Assembly: GCF_001949145.1 (NCBI RefSeq)
Contig: NW_019091492.1
Location: 422,577 to 471,594 of the forward strand
DNA: 49,018 bases
Reading direction: 5' to 3'
From: Acanthaster planci
Lineage: Eukaryota; Echinodermata; Asteroidea; Valvatida; Acanthasteridae
A model generated the notes under the pieces. The model was not told where the DNA came from and ran no database searches. It was given only the letters and a program-made list of their open reading frames with translations. Position numbers and translations under genes: made by a program. Shown here one piece after another: positions 12,901 through 24,490 of this stretch (the stretch's first letter is position 1; each line of letters begins with the position of its first letter).

Positions 12901-15411
12901 TAGCAATTGCCGGCGTGGCATTTGCATTAAATTCATGGAAGGGGTCCATTCAGATATGTTTCCAATGATAAAGGCAGCAGAAAGTAGGCCACAGGTCTTG
13001 TCCTTGTCAAAATTGCCAGGAAAAAAGTTAATTGCTACAAGTCTTCTAGGGCTTTTTAGTTTTCGTAAGAGCTGCAAATTTTTTTGCTCTGACAGACTGT
13101 TGGGCCATGATGAAGACCAATCTAAATATTGGAGACGGTCCAACAATTGTACAGTTAAGCATTGGGAAACTTGAATTGTTAAAACACATCGGTAGGTAAC
13201 TACCAAAAGGCCAGAAAGTGAATTTCCATCTTGTAAATGTTCATGAAATGAACGAGAAAGACAGAACAAAGGGCGCTCATTCATGTACCAACAAGTATGA
13301 GAAAAGGAACATTGAGGGGAAAGAGAAAAGTAGGATGCGAGAAAAAGGAAGCACAGCAAGAGAATAAGAAACTGACAATTGTGCGGCCTTGTGCTGTGCC
13401 TACAGGAAACCAAATAAGCTGGAGCAAGGACTACTTGTGTTACGCAAGACCTAAAATCCCTTTAGCCCACAGAACACTGTTAAATGCAAATAAGTAACTT
13501 ATTCTTGTGTTGAAAATGTAATAATATGAATGTTTCTTGGTTTCCTATTTTAATAATTTTTAATAATTTATTTCCATTTTGTTTCCAGTATTATACCAGT
13601 GACAACATGTAAAAGAGATAAAATTTACCAGACGTTGCTTGTGAGTGGAATTAAGAATTGAAATGAATTTCTTTAATGCATCAACTGTTCAATTTTGTTT
13701 GACAAACAGTAAAGTGATCTGAAAAGGGCAAGTGCCATATAATGATGGAACTACTCTATAGGAGGAATTACCACTTTTTCGGTCATTGTATGATGGCCAC
13801 AAGCACCTGATGACAGTTGAACTTCTGACAAATTCACAGCTGCTGCGTTGCCTGGCCCTTTCACTCCCAGGAAAAATGGAGAGGTTCTCTTACTTTTGGT
13901 GGAGAACGATTTAAAAAATGTCTCTAATCCCCGACTGATGAAAGGCGACGGCTGCAGATGATGAAAAACCATCTTCATTTGGGCCATCAAGTCCTTGAAT
14001 GCACATTACATGTAAAGATGGACGTCAGAATAAAGCTATTTCCCATATTCTCCCAGCTGTCAACTTGTCTTATTCCATTTTTGAAAAACCGCAGCAATAC
14101 ATCAAAGTTTGGGCATTCATCACCATTGGCATTTTTGTATGGCGATTAAGTTGGCAGCTTGATTACATTATGATTGTAATTCAATATTGCAACAGTTTAA
14201 AGTAAAAAAGTCCAAGCTCTCTCTCATAACATATGGGCGTGGGTGGTACAGGATTTTGCTGAAGTTTTGTTTCATCTTATCTTATTATAGTTATCTGGTT
14301 ATCTTGCAGCAGAAGTTATTGTCATTTGACTAATTGATAAGATTTATAGTTCATTTTGAAAATTAAATATCTAGTTAAGAGACTAAAAATGTTTGATTTA
14401 TGCTAAAATAATAATATCAAATTACAGTAATAATAATACTCATCAAAATCAAATTACATCACATCAATTTACATAAAAACCCACAAAATACATCAATACA
14501 AACTCACACAACATCTACATGTGTACAACTATTCAACGGCCAGTAGATGGTGATGTCTTACAGACTTAATTATAGAAGACGCAAAGTCAACTGTTCATGC
14601 TTGGAAGCAAGTTTCTGCACAGGGAACTTATGTATACTTATACCAGGATAATTCATTATCTGAAATTGAATTGTCAAGAAAGGATCATTAATTACAATGA
14701 TTATATGAGGCTGGTGTGAATTATTTGCTTTTTTGTGTACAGCTCAGTGAGGGGGCTATATACCAAGTAAATTCATACTTCTTTGATTTTCGTGCCTTCA
14801 AGTCAGTGTAATGTGTGAATTAATCTGTTCACTGTCCACATCTACATTGTAAAGGGACAGAAATAGCATCTACAAAACGAGGCACCACTGACCAATAATT
14901 CCTCTTTCATTGTCCATATTTTCTGACATAAAGTGGAATTACTTTTTAGGATATATGAATACCAAATATTAGAATTTGCTTTTGATAACCAAATTTACAC
15001 TGTTCAATGTGTGTTCTGTGCTACATATTTTGAGCAAAAGCTCAATCAGGTGGGACAGGATGCTACAACCTCATGTATCGGGGGGGGGGGGAGATTGTAC
15101 ACTATTTGTTACTGATATTGCCTGACTGGTTGTGGCACCACCAGTAATGACTTTTGGTGTGAGTACACAATTCCCTTGAAGGAAACCCCTCATTTTATGT
15201 TGATTCAAAAGAAAATCAACTCTGCTTATCTTCACGCATATCTTGCTGGTGAAATCTTGGTAATTGTTCCATCAAGGATTTGGAACTGGAGAGCCACAGC
15301 TGCTGTCATAAGGCAATTGCTTACAATTGTATAATCTCAGCAATCTAGCAGAAAGTGGCCTTAATTCCATAGTCAACTTTCTCCTGTTTCTATCCTGATT
15401 GTTTCTTCCAG
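3910..15411. other. Non-coding stretch with a few GC-richer blocks
   Basis: Probably intronic or intergenic. No exon with family similarity was found. Blocks at about 9000-10300 and 12640-13480 have fewer simple repeats and more balanced base use than their surroundings. The second contains an octamer ATTTGCAT at 12920-12927 and a 217-codon minus-strand open frame at 12760-13413 without recognisable domains. ATAA/TAAT-rich simple sequence occurs at about 13545-13575 and 14400-14520. Confidence 0.5.
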
Positions 15412-15519
15412 CACCTGTGGCAGTTGCATATGGAACTGTTCAGGCAGGGCCGTTAAAGTGTAGAAGCATGCTGGAGATGACAAATATCCTGAGAGGTGTG
15501 GAGGGGCTTTATTGGAAAG
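15412..15519 (+). other. Candidate internal exon A (unidentified gene)
   Basis: A strong acceptor (ctgattgtttcttccag after a long pyrimidine run) and the donor GGAAAG|gtagtt enclose 108 nt, open only as 2+35x3+1. The peptide begins PVAVAYGTVQAGPLKCRSML and ends RGVEGLYWK. The phase is 1-1, so skipping would keep the frame. I do not recognise the protein. Splice decoys of this quality are expected by chance in 45 kb. Confidence 0.25.
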
Positions 15520-18500
15520 GTAGTTTGTCATTAGATGTACTTTTTTTAGCATTTTTAAGATTCAGATTGTTATTTAGGACTTTGCACACATTGTTGGCTT
15601 CTGTCATTACAAATACCAAAGTGACTGTCACCAGTGCAGATTTTACATTGTATATGTACATGTATATTTGTGTAATTATCACTCAGATAGTGCACTTTTG
15701 TCTTGAGTATATATGGTACATACTGCCCTTTAAGTTTCCATGTATGTGTGTTTGTGTTTTTTCATATTCAGTCAGAAGTTGATAAAAGTGAATACATTGA
15801 TTTAATATCAGGCATGTGAATAGATAACAGCACTGAAATAATTCCATACATTTTTAAGAAGGGTGGAAACCGATGGTGTCAATTCCTTGCCAGCAAGGGG
15901 AGGGGGAATGCGATGACTGTGACCACAATTACAGGTATTAACAGCATGTTACCATGGGTACATTCCTCCTCAAGGCTTGAAATCTAGAGGTAATGGTGTA
16001 TATGTTCACTGCTCATTCTGTTGTGTTAAAGTGAAAAAAGCAACAAATGCTAAACAAGAAGAAGTTTTTCTGGAATACACAAATAGTATCAAGTGCTTCT
16101 AGTCCCTTAGAAAACACACAGGTTGGGGGAATTTCACCTTTTCGTATCGCAGTAGTGGTTGATTTTAAATGCCTTATTAAAGACTGCTACTGAAAAAGTC
16201 TGATTTGGCACTTGATGCAGTCAGCCATATGGCCAAAGTCAATGATGTTTCAGTTCTTATTCCTGTCAAAGGTTTAATTTTTCAAACTCACAAGTTGTAA
16301 GAAATGCAGACTTCTGAAAAATGTTAGAAGTGTGCCTATTGAATGTGAAGCTTTATATTCCAGCAGTGATTGCATGTTGTGTGCTTAAGAGGGTGTGTTG
16401 ATTGTGGAATGTGGGCAGTGAATGCAACTGTGCCATGAATTTAAAATCTAGGTATCTAAATAGCTTGATTTTGTCATGTTACATTTCCTTAACAATTGGA
16501 TCTCCAAGAATTAGCCTTCAGTGCATCCAATAAAAGGTACCGTAGACAGGGGATGAATCCACTATTGTACCACTAAGATTTGTTACAGCAAGTGACACAT
16601 GTACAATACCTTCCTCAGCCATGAATTTGGAAAAAATGTTCTGAAAGAAGTCTGGAAAGCCCTTCTTGAATGGAAAAATTGTTGTGTTACTGTTTATGGG
16701 TTTTAAAATGTATATTAATGTCCTTTCTATTTTGAATAGCCATAGATTATCTTCAGTGATCTCAAAACAACTTTACTAAATAGACACAAAACAGTTCAAA
16801 TACCCAATGGACTTACTGCTTAATCACTGGTTAATATTGAATGAGAGGCAAATTCTTCTCAAGCCAGATAAACAATGTGACAACAACTGGCAGTACATCA
16901 CTGACCATTTGCCCAGGTTACATGCACAACATGAGCTTTGAAAGTGCTTCTGCACTGCATGTACTTCATTGTAAGTGATTATACTTTCCTGTGACCCACA
17001 TGAAACATGATGGCTCACCAGAGATGTGTTATAATTGTGTTGCTATCCTTTGACCAATAGGAATACAGGTATTATGTGTAGTAAATTATTCGAGGTATTT
17101 TTAATGTGTTTTAATTTCTTCCACAATGTATATTCCAGATTGGCCAGCTTCTGAAATGACCATGTATCAGACCATTCGCTAAGTGGTGACAAGAAAGTAA
17201 TCAAACAAAGATGCATACAGATAGCCGGCAGGTCTAATGGTGTAATTCAGTCCGACAGCCTTCCCAGTAACCTTAGGCAATTACTTGCCTTTTACTTTAT
17301 GAACTGGTATTTGAAGGAAAATGATGACAAAGATTGCTTATTCCAGATGGGTTGAAGATTTAGATTAAGCCTTTGAATATTTTTCTTAATCGCAAAACAT
17401 TGTGGTTTGTAACTGTGAAGTTCAGCATGTGTAAGACCAACATGTATAGATTATTATGAATATGTTAGTGGTATAGGCTGGCACTCGTTCCAGAAATTTG
17501 GGTTAAATCATCTACAGTAAATTGCTAAGTGCAGCAGTGAAAGCTTGCCGTATATACATACTCAAGAGAAGGAATTACCTGAATGATTTAAATATCTTGT
17601 AGACTCCAGAACAATTTGTTCTGCTATATTATGCTCCCATCCTTGCATGAAATGTTTCGATGACCTACATATATAGAGTTTTAATTTTACCATGGCTTGT
17701 ATCTGTTTATCCGTTGCCAGTATTGGTGGACTCATAAGACTACATGTATTTAAGGAATGATATTGAAGACTTTTCATCGTGGAAGAATTTAACCTATGCT
17801 GCTGTTCAGAATATTCAAATTCATTATGAAGGCTTGTTGACACACCTACTTTACACACATATATGCAATTGCAAAGGAGTCTGACATCACAAATAACTCT
17901 TGGAAGAATTTCCTGGAGTTCACGTTATGAATGCTTGCTGTGAATCACAAATTTTCATCCATGGTCACTTATGCCTAAAGTATGAACAGGCTTTAACTGA
18001 TATCTCAGAATGAAATACCTCTTGTGTACGTGCACATAAATCATTGGTGGATGGCTATCATTCTTCAAATTGTTTGTGTTGTAATTTGTGTCAACATCAA
18101 TATTTTATTAATTTCAGTAATTGCCTTAAACTTCTGGAAACATAACAATTATAATGCATTATTGTTTTCTTTGTCTGGTTATTTGTTTCACAAACTTCGG
18201 GATATGGAAATACATGTAGTTATGAAGGTTCAGGAAGACTGATTTACTGGCCTCTGATTCTCTTTTCACCTGAAAACCTCACATAGAAGTCGGACAGTCC
18301 GGGTACAGAAACCATTGCAGCTTACTTTTAGAGTCAAAAATCCAACCTTCCTTCCAGTAAATATTTGTGAGGCAGGTAATTAAAGCATTGTATTTTTAGG
18401 GTTTACAAAACCAGTGCTTTGTAGACAGACATGGCAAGCTCATGAAGAGTTGTATCTTTTCACTCTCTCTCTAATTGTTCTCTCTCAGTTGTCATTTTAC

Positions 18501-19652
18501 TTGGTAAGATTTCGTAGAAATTTTCACCTAAATGAAAAGAGAATGACAGAAAGACATAATTATGCAATTTTAATGGGGATTACACTCTTATTCAAGTACC
18601 TCTCCCCACCCAGCTAGTTGCCCTCGCTCAACCCCATCTCCCTTTCTAAAGAGTTCTTTAAAAGTCTGCCTGAAAATGACCAGAAATAATGGAATGAATC
18701 TGGCAGCAAGCGTGTGGTCCCATGGCACCTGGTCATGACAATGCCCTGCGTTTGCCTCACAGCATGCTTGAGAATCACTCACAAAAGTGCAATTATACAC
18801 CCCAGTGCAGCCCTTTATGGCACCCTCACTGCCGACTTATAAAACACCTTGCCTTAACCCTGACACCAGCTCCTGAAATTAAGCAGGAGAGAGAGGGAAA
18901 CAACCTGGCTTTGGTGTGACAAACACACCCACTGGCACCTTTCTTGTGAAGTGTGCCGATGGAAGTGTTTGCTAGTTCAGGACCAGAGATTGTGAAAGGT
19001 GTATAGGAGGTGTGGAGGTTCAGCTACTGTGATCCCCCGCTTGGGAGTTATTGGGGAATAGTGTTTGGTATTAACCACCAAGTGGGTTATTTCCACAGCT
19101 GTTTTAATCGATGGCGTAGTGCAGTCGTTCTGTCTTGTGGAATACTGGAATGGTTGAGGCTCATATAATCCTAGGCCTCACTGATTCTCTTATCGATCGC
19201 CCTGACACCTCCACATAGTGACACTGAATACCATCATGAACTTCTTCATTTCACTTCATTTGGTATCTTCATCCCTGCACCGGCAATGGTGCTCTTATAA
19301 TTGCGGCATGCATTTCAGCATGTGACTGGGCGGCAGGATTGTAAACACAACACGTCGGAAGTAATGAAATGTTTATTATACACTCACACAGCTCATAAAA
19401 ATTGACAGTGGCATGCGTGTGCCATCTCAGCGTAACAACATTCTGGCATCAAAAATCAATTCACTCCAAGTTTCGCCTTAAATTAAATTTCTGCCAAAGT
19501 GCTGGACTGAAAAGGTTGGCAACACAGTTTTCTTCACTGCTGATGGTAGGATAGAAATGTTTTACTTACTATTGAAGTAACAGTCGCAGACCAGTCATAC
19601 GAAATTTGGCTTAATGCTTGTGCTGAATGTTGAAACAAATACAGCGGCACTT
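15520..19652. other. Non-coding stretch
   Basis: No gene recognised. A short segment at 17222-17300 faintly resembles a CORE-SINE core. A GC-richer block at about 18600-19340 is free of simple repeats and could be regulatory. Confidence 0.5.
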
Positions 19653-19939
19653 GGATTTTTGCACAAGATGGATATGGGTATTCCAGAAATTAGGGGCCCT
19701 TTATTTTCGTGTCCCTGTCACATCTGACATGACTCTGTAAGTTCTGAACACGTTTTCCAATTTCCAAGAGTGATGAATCAATGCAAATTATCTACCAAAC
19801 AAATAGTAATAGTTTAAAATCAATTCCGGTGATATTTCCATGTCAAATAACAAAGGTCAGATGTAACAGGGACACAAAAATGTCGCACTTTTGGACCCTG
19901 AATTTCTGAAATTACCCATATATAGTCCTCTAAAAATCA
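19653..19939. repeat. Inverted-repeat pair, MITE-like
   Basis: The left arm (about 19653-19729) and the reverse complement of the right arm (about 19856-19939) share GGATTTTT, ATATGGGTA, CAGAAATT, GGGCCC/GGGTCC, TGTCCCTGT and ACATCTGAC in the same order. The spacer is about 125 bp. The arms are diverged with small indels. No coding capacity was seen. The termini and a target duplication could not be fixed, so calling it a transposon relic is inference. Confidence 0.55.
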
Positions 19940-20644
19940 CAATTGCCCTGTCATCCAAATGAATTTATCGTAGGTTAGAATCACAAGTAGAATTCTTGAA
20001 TTGTGAATTTCCAGATGCAATGAGGAAAACTGATAACTTATTTTCAGATTGTGCCGCAGTGTTCAAAATTGTGACAGTTTTACTGATGTTCTGTCCCTAC
20101 TTTTAATATTTTTTTGTAGGTTTTACATGTCAAAAGAGATTGATTGTGTCACAGGCATCCTTTTTTCCTCGGTGATGTGGCTAACTAACAATACCAATAG
20201 CAAAAAGTAACAATATTCAATAATAATATTCTCAATACGTATACATGAATTTTGTGGGTTTTGTGGGAGAGGTTGCAGCCCCAGCAGGTAAGGTTAAGTA
20301 TCACGCTCCAGAAAGCTGCCTCTATGACTGCAGTATGGTACCTCAAACTTTCAAGGCTGACTCATCTCAACACAGCCTAGTATTGCCACTCTGGTGTGCC
20401 TTGACTCATTGTGATTGATTAGGTACATAAGATGGTTACAGTATGCTTACTTAAATCATTTCAGATTGAATTTTTGTGATCTTCTGTGGAACATTATAAA
20501 GATCAAGTCCATATGGCAATTGTACACATGGGAAAAAGAAGCCAGTGAATACCTGAGTTGGTATAACTTTCTTTATCCTACATGTTAATACTGTATTGCA
20601 CAGCAGATGTACTCTGCAGCCATAGATGAGGCAGCTGTCGATGA

Positions 20645-20940
20645 CACTGGTGGCTCGTGCACAAAGCACTTGCCTCTCATCTTTGTGGTCCAGGGTTCAG
20701 TCCCCATCTTGGGCCATACGCGAATAGAGTTGTCATTTGTTCCGGTTCTTTATTGTTCTTCAGTTTTCCTTCCTTTGCAAAATCAATACTTGCTCTGTTT
20801 GCAGTGTTGGTTGCTTGGAAGCTGCCTGAGGCACCTTTGTATGCCTTGGGCTCAATCACATTGTAGTTTAGTGTCTTTAGTGTACAGTACATTTCAACAT
20901 AATTGAAATGTGCGCCTTATACACAAATAAATTATTATTA
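20645..20940 (+). mobile_element. tRNA-derived SINE, second family or divergent copy
   Basis: The 5' part (TGGTGGCTCGTGCACAAAGC, then CACTTGCCTCTC) looks like the D and anticodon arms of a tRNA. A B box, GGTTCAGTCC, sits at 20694-20703. The 3' part contains a small hairpin, ACATTTCAA/TTGAAATGT. It ends in a GCGCC segment followed by AAATAAATTATTATTA, a typical SINE tail. The open frames across it on both strands are incidental. The 5' boundary is uncertain by about 10 nt, and no clear target duplication was seen. Confidence 0.7.
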
Positions 20941-22181
20941 CAGAATTTGTACCTTTTATTCAACCAAAAAATGGATCGCTGAAATCGTTCTCCCCTCTTA
21001 AGAAGGAAATACAACCTTTTTTCACAAGCTGAACTCTGATTTTGGGAAGAGTAAGTGAGAGGAGATGGACTTGAGTGGGCCTTTAATGAGTATTGACAGC
21101 TGTCATTGTATTCAATTAATATTATGCATTTATTCAACACACTTTTCACAGTGATGGTGTTGTTATCTGCACTGTTACTGTTCAACTCTGAATACTTGTG
21201 TAAATCTTTTCCTTCTTGTAGGTTCTGTGCAGATATTCCTTCTTGACATGAAGCAGAGAGGTTGCTGGACTAACTTTTGATTGGCATTGCTGTAATATAT
21301 CCTGTGCCCATGCAAAGGCTTCTGGGTATTCTTCACCTATAGATCATGGGAACTCTGTACCATGTGTACATAAACAAAATATGTGCATGTGATCTGTGCT
21401 CACCAAGGGGCATCATTGCCAACCATCAGGACACCTCTGTCATACACACGCACACCTCATGAGTGTCTTTGATTAACTGTTCCATCTGACTGATTAAGTC
21501 CGTAACCACTACATGTAGGTGCCAGGGTTCCTGGTACCAGAGACCTTGGGTTTGTACACATAGCAGGGGCGCCCAAAATTGGACAAAAGACCATACTCAA
21601 AACAAAAGACCGAGCTGCTGGGAATTGCCAAGATTTTCAGCACAGAGTGCCTGCATTAGCTGAGGTAATTAGTCATTGTTTTGAAACAGTATACAACAGT
21701 TTGTGGCATTCAGTGCCCGCAGATTATCAGCGGGGACAAAAGTGCTCCAGCACTCCAGCGATGAGCGATAGAGTATGGCTGCATGCTAATCTGGCCAAAT
21801 TTGAAAAGACAGCACTGCCATTCAGCAATGCACTGGGCCCATTTTGGGAACAAAGGAAATTACACAACACTGCACAATGTGCCCATAACGGGCGGCAGGC
21901 CTGGCTGCAATACTCAGGCGTCACAGGAGGTTGTCTGTTAGATTAAAGTAGCCATCAGACAGTCATTTGTGTGGATGTAAACATCCAGTAAATGAAGTTA
22001 TGAGTTTGTGAAGAATTTTGAAAACAGAAAATCTTGAAAATCACCCGAAACTCATCCTGCATATGTTATTTCCACCTAGCAGGAACTGCTTAATCTTGAT
22101 GATGGCAATTTTTCCAAACACAGGATGTGGTATATTGATCACAGTTGGTAACTCTGTTTTCTTCTTGTGGTTGTTGGCGAT
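20941..22181. other. Non-coding stretch, possible regulatory block at 21600-21950
   Basis: Within 21600-21950 the sequence is GC-richer and holds TAATTAG and ATGCTAAT, motifs bound by homeodomain and POU factors. A 99-codon frame there shows no domain. The remainder shows nothing I can support. Confidence 0.4.
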
Positions 22182-22319
22182 AGATGGAAAAGGAGGAGAC
22201 GAGGAACGACATGCGTCATATGCATATGATGCTCAGGAAGTGTACAGTATGTATTTCATGCATCCTGAGCACAGTATGCATATGACGCGTGTCATTCTAC
22301 GCATCTTCATTTTCCATCT
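22182..22319. repeat. 57-bp-arm hairpin (138-bp near-palindrome)
   Basis: Arms 22182-22238 and 22263-22319 pair without gaps, 46 of 57 positions by my count, around a 24-nt loop. The outer AGATGGAAAA and inner GCTCAGGA blocks are perfect, as is CGCGTCATATGCATA apart from its first base. It could be a short MITE, or a structured RNA if transcribed. The arms are longer than in a typical animal microRNA precursor. Confidence 0.7.
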
Positions 22320-23261
22320 ACTGTTCCGTTACTTGTTTGTTTTGTTTTGATTAGAGTAATCTACATTTAGTTGCATTTGTTTGAAAAAAATATTACAATT
22401 TATTTTATGTACTGACACTAAGTGTCATTGTGACATTTACCTTTAGCACTACTCAATCAGCCATGGTACATTTACCTTTAACCCAATCAAGTCATTGTCA
22501 TGTACTTCACTACTGACTCACTCATTACATTTTCCATTGTCATTACTGCACACCACTCTTTGTTGTTCCTGGTGTTTTCCCTGAGGAAGGGAAAGTACCT
22601 CCCTGACTTGAAAGGACTGCCCACAATCAGGCAGTGATTGATAATTGCTAATGGGATGTGTGTTTTAGGTCCATGCTTGTGTGGTTGACTAACAGTACTG
22701 TAGGAGATGGCAGCTAAGAAATGTATGCACCCTAAACTTCCTTGAACATGTGCCTATTCTGTAAAAACTGATTCGTGGGTATATGCCACAAGTTGAACAA
22801 AGAAAAGTTGGCATGGTTATTGTTGGAAAATTAATGTCGGTGTGAATTTATCTTGACATTCAGACTTTCAGGAATTCCCCTGTTGATGCCTCACTCAGTG
22901 TCTGAATGAATTGGTTATAACTGAAAATAATACACAGCCATGGAAGTTGCCAGCTAGTGTCCATCTCCCATGGACCCATTCGCTCTTTTCAACTCTGGCT
23001 AAGTTTTTGAATGTAGCAGTTTGCCCCAACTTAATCACCCCCATCACCAGCAAAGGAGAGACAGACTGTTGGGAATCATTTTATCTGGGTACCTGGTACA
23101 CACACACGCACTTACCTTACATACCTGTGTGGACATTCCGTTCTTTTTGTGCAGTTATGAAAACTCAGTGAAAATACTCATTTTTCTTGAACTGTGAACA
23201 TGATTTTTAGCTGGCTTTTTGTACAAGGTTTCCTTGACTACTCCTCTTCCTTTTACGACAG
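22320..23261. other. Non-coding stretch, nothing recognised
   Basis: AT-rich sequence with a CA-type short run near 23100 and no supportable feature. Confidence 0.5.
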
Positions 23262-23326
23262 ATAACCCCTACGTCAAAATGCCTCCAACTTATTTTCAGA
23301 GAAGGGGAAACGTCCTGTGGACATGT
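23262..23326 (+). other. Candidate internal exon B (unidentified gene)
   Basis: The acceptor is ctcttccttttacgacag and the donor ACATGT|gtaagt is a consensus match. The 65-nt span reads NPYVKMPPTYFQRRGNVLWT plus Cys if the preceding exon supplies one base, as candidate exon A would. Nearby TGTGGAC/GTCCACA repeats weaken the case. Not recognised. Confidence 0.22.
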
Positions 23327-23489
23327 GTAAGTCCATAGAACGTCAGGCTTTCCTGCATCGTGTGGACATCTTTTGTTCACAAGTCCACATTAGGTATGTA
23401 AGGTTAGCGCAGCTCGACTGCACATTTCCATGGAAGTTGGTTGTGCAAGTCTCGTACAGAAGCTGCATGAACATGTGCACACATGTGGT

Positions 23490-23650
23490 GAGGTCCCACT
23501 GAAGGACTGCCAAATTGCTGTGTAAAAGTACACCATCCCTTGTTCCACTTGGATTGGCTGAAAACATGGGTTCGAATCCTTGACTCTGCATCGTTGTTTT
23601 TGGTTTGGCCATTGTCATGGCACAAATGTGCAAACCAGTAGAAAGGATGG
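23490..23650 (+). repeat. Possible SINE relic carrying a lone B box
   Basis: A perfect Pol III B box GGTTCGAATCC lies at 23569-23579, but the flanking bases cannot form a T stem, so this is not a tRNA. The downstream stretch GACTCTGCATCGTTG, then TTTGGTTTGG, resembles bodies of tRNA-derived SINEs. No tail is visible before the tRNA-Thr gene begins. Boundaries are approximate. Confidence 0.35.
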
Positions 23651-23661
23651 TATTAATGAAG

Positions 23662-23734
23662 GGCTGAAGAGCTCAGTTGGTAGAGCACTGGACTTGTAGT
23701 CCAGAGGTCCTGGGTTCAAGTCCCAGTTCAGCCA
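23662..23734 (+). tRNA. tRNA-Thr (anticodon TGT)
   Basis: A complete 73-nt cloverleaf without an intron. The acceptor stem GGCTGAA pairs fully with TTCAGCC at 23727-23733, followed by discriminator A. The D arm is GCTC/GAGC around AGTTGGTA. The anticodon stem CTGGA/TCCAG encloses CTTGTAG, so positions 34-36 are TGT, reading the Thr codon ACA. The variable loop is AGGTC and the T arm CTGGG/CCCAG encloses TTCAAGT. The internal promoter is intact: an A box around GAGCTCAGTTGG and a perfect B box GGTTCAAGTCC at 23713-23723. CCA is not encoded, as usual in eukaryotes. All stems are mismatch-free, which argues for a working gene rather than a SINE relic. Confidence 0.96.
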
Positions 23735-23736
23735 AA

Positions 23737-23740
23737 TTTT
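23737..23740 (+). terminator. RNA polymerase III terminator of tRNA-Thr
   Basis: TTTT begins 3 nt after the mature 3' end of the tRNA, the usual Pol III stop for a short trailer. Confidence 0.8.
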
Positions 23741-24490
23741 AGCTGCCATCCAAATATACTTTGATTCACATTCTTTTAGTTTCCTTAGTATTTCAGAAAA
23801 CAGTGTGTTGTATAGTTATGAACAGTTGGGTTGCATAGTCAAGTTTGTTACTTTTTGTTTGTTAGTTGGCTTTTGAATTTATTCAGGTCTTCATAGATGC
23901 TATGGTTTAATTTCAGGCAGAGTGGGCTCACACAGATTCAGACCAGTTAAAAACATTCTTTTGTGATAAATGTCTGTATGCATTGAGTCGGATGATAAAT
24001 AGACTGTGATGAGAACTACTGTGTGCTGCTTTCTGTTTCATATAGATATGGACAAAGCCTATAGTTAGTGGAAAATTACAGACGATGGTAAATGGTAACT
24101 TAAACTAGCCGTACATATAGAATACCAAAGTGAGACTTCATTTTGAACCAGGATTTGTAGTGCAAGCGAATGGAATATGCGCATGCATGTTGGTTCATGC
24201 TCTGGTTCCCAGGCTAATGCCTTTTTATGCACACATTATTTTGCATGTGACACATTTACGTAGGTTCTCTATAATGCATATGGGCCATTAAGTGATGAAG
24301 AACTTGTGTTTCTGCTAATTGAACTTCAGGTATGTAGCTTTCATATGTATTCTGTGTTCCATTTTAATTTTCTGCACTCTTGGTTTGTGAGGATTAAAAA
24401 ATATAGAACATATTGCAAATTTTTGCAAAGTGCCCAGGTTGAAAACTGCCTGAGTGGAAACAAGAATTATGCTCTCACAAAATCAGCGTT
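23741..24490. other. Non-coding spacer between tRNA-Thr and the minisatellite
   Basis: No open frame, RNA fold or repeat that I can support. Confidence 0.5.

Noticed and set aside
13589-13640. 52-nt candidate exon with good acceptor and gtgagt donor
   Set aside because: Its phase does not join to candidate exon A, and the peptide is too short to judge.
15080-15091. Run of 12 G as a possible quadruplex or regulatory site
   Set aside because: Plain G homopolymers occur at several places in the window and look like ordinary microsatellite slippage.
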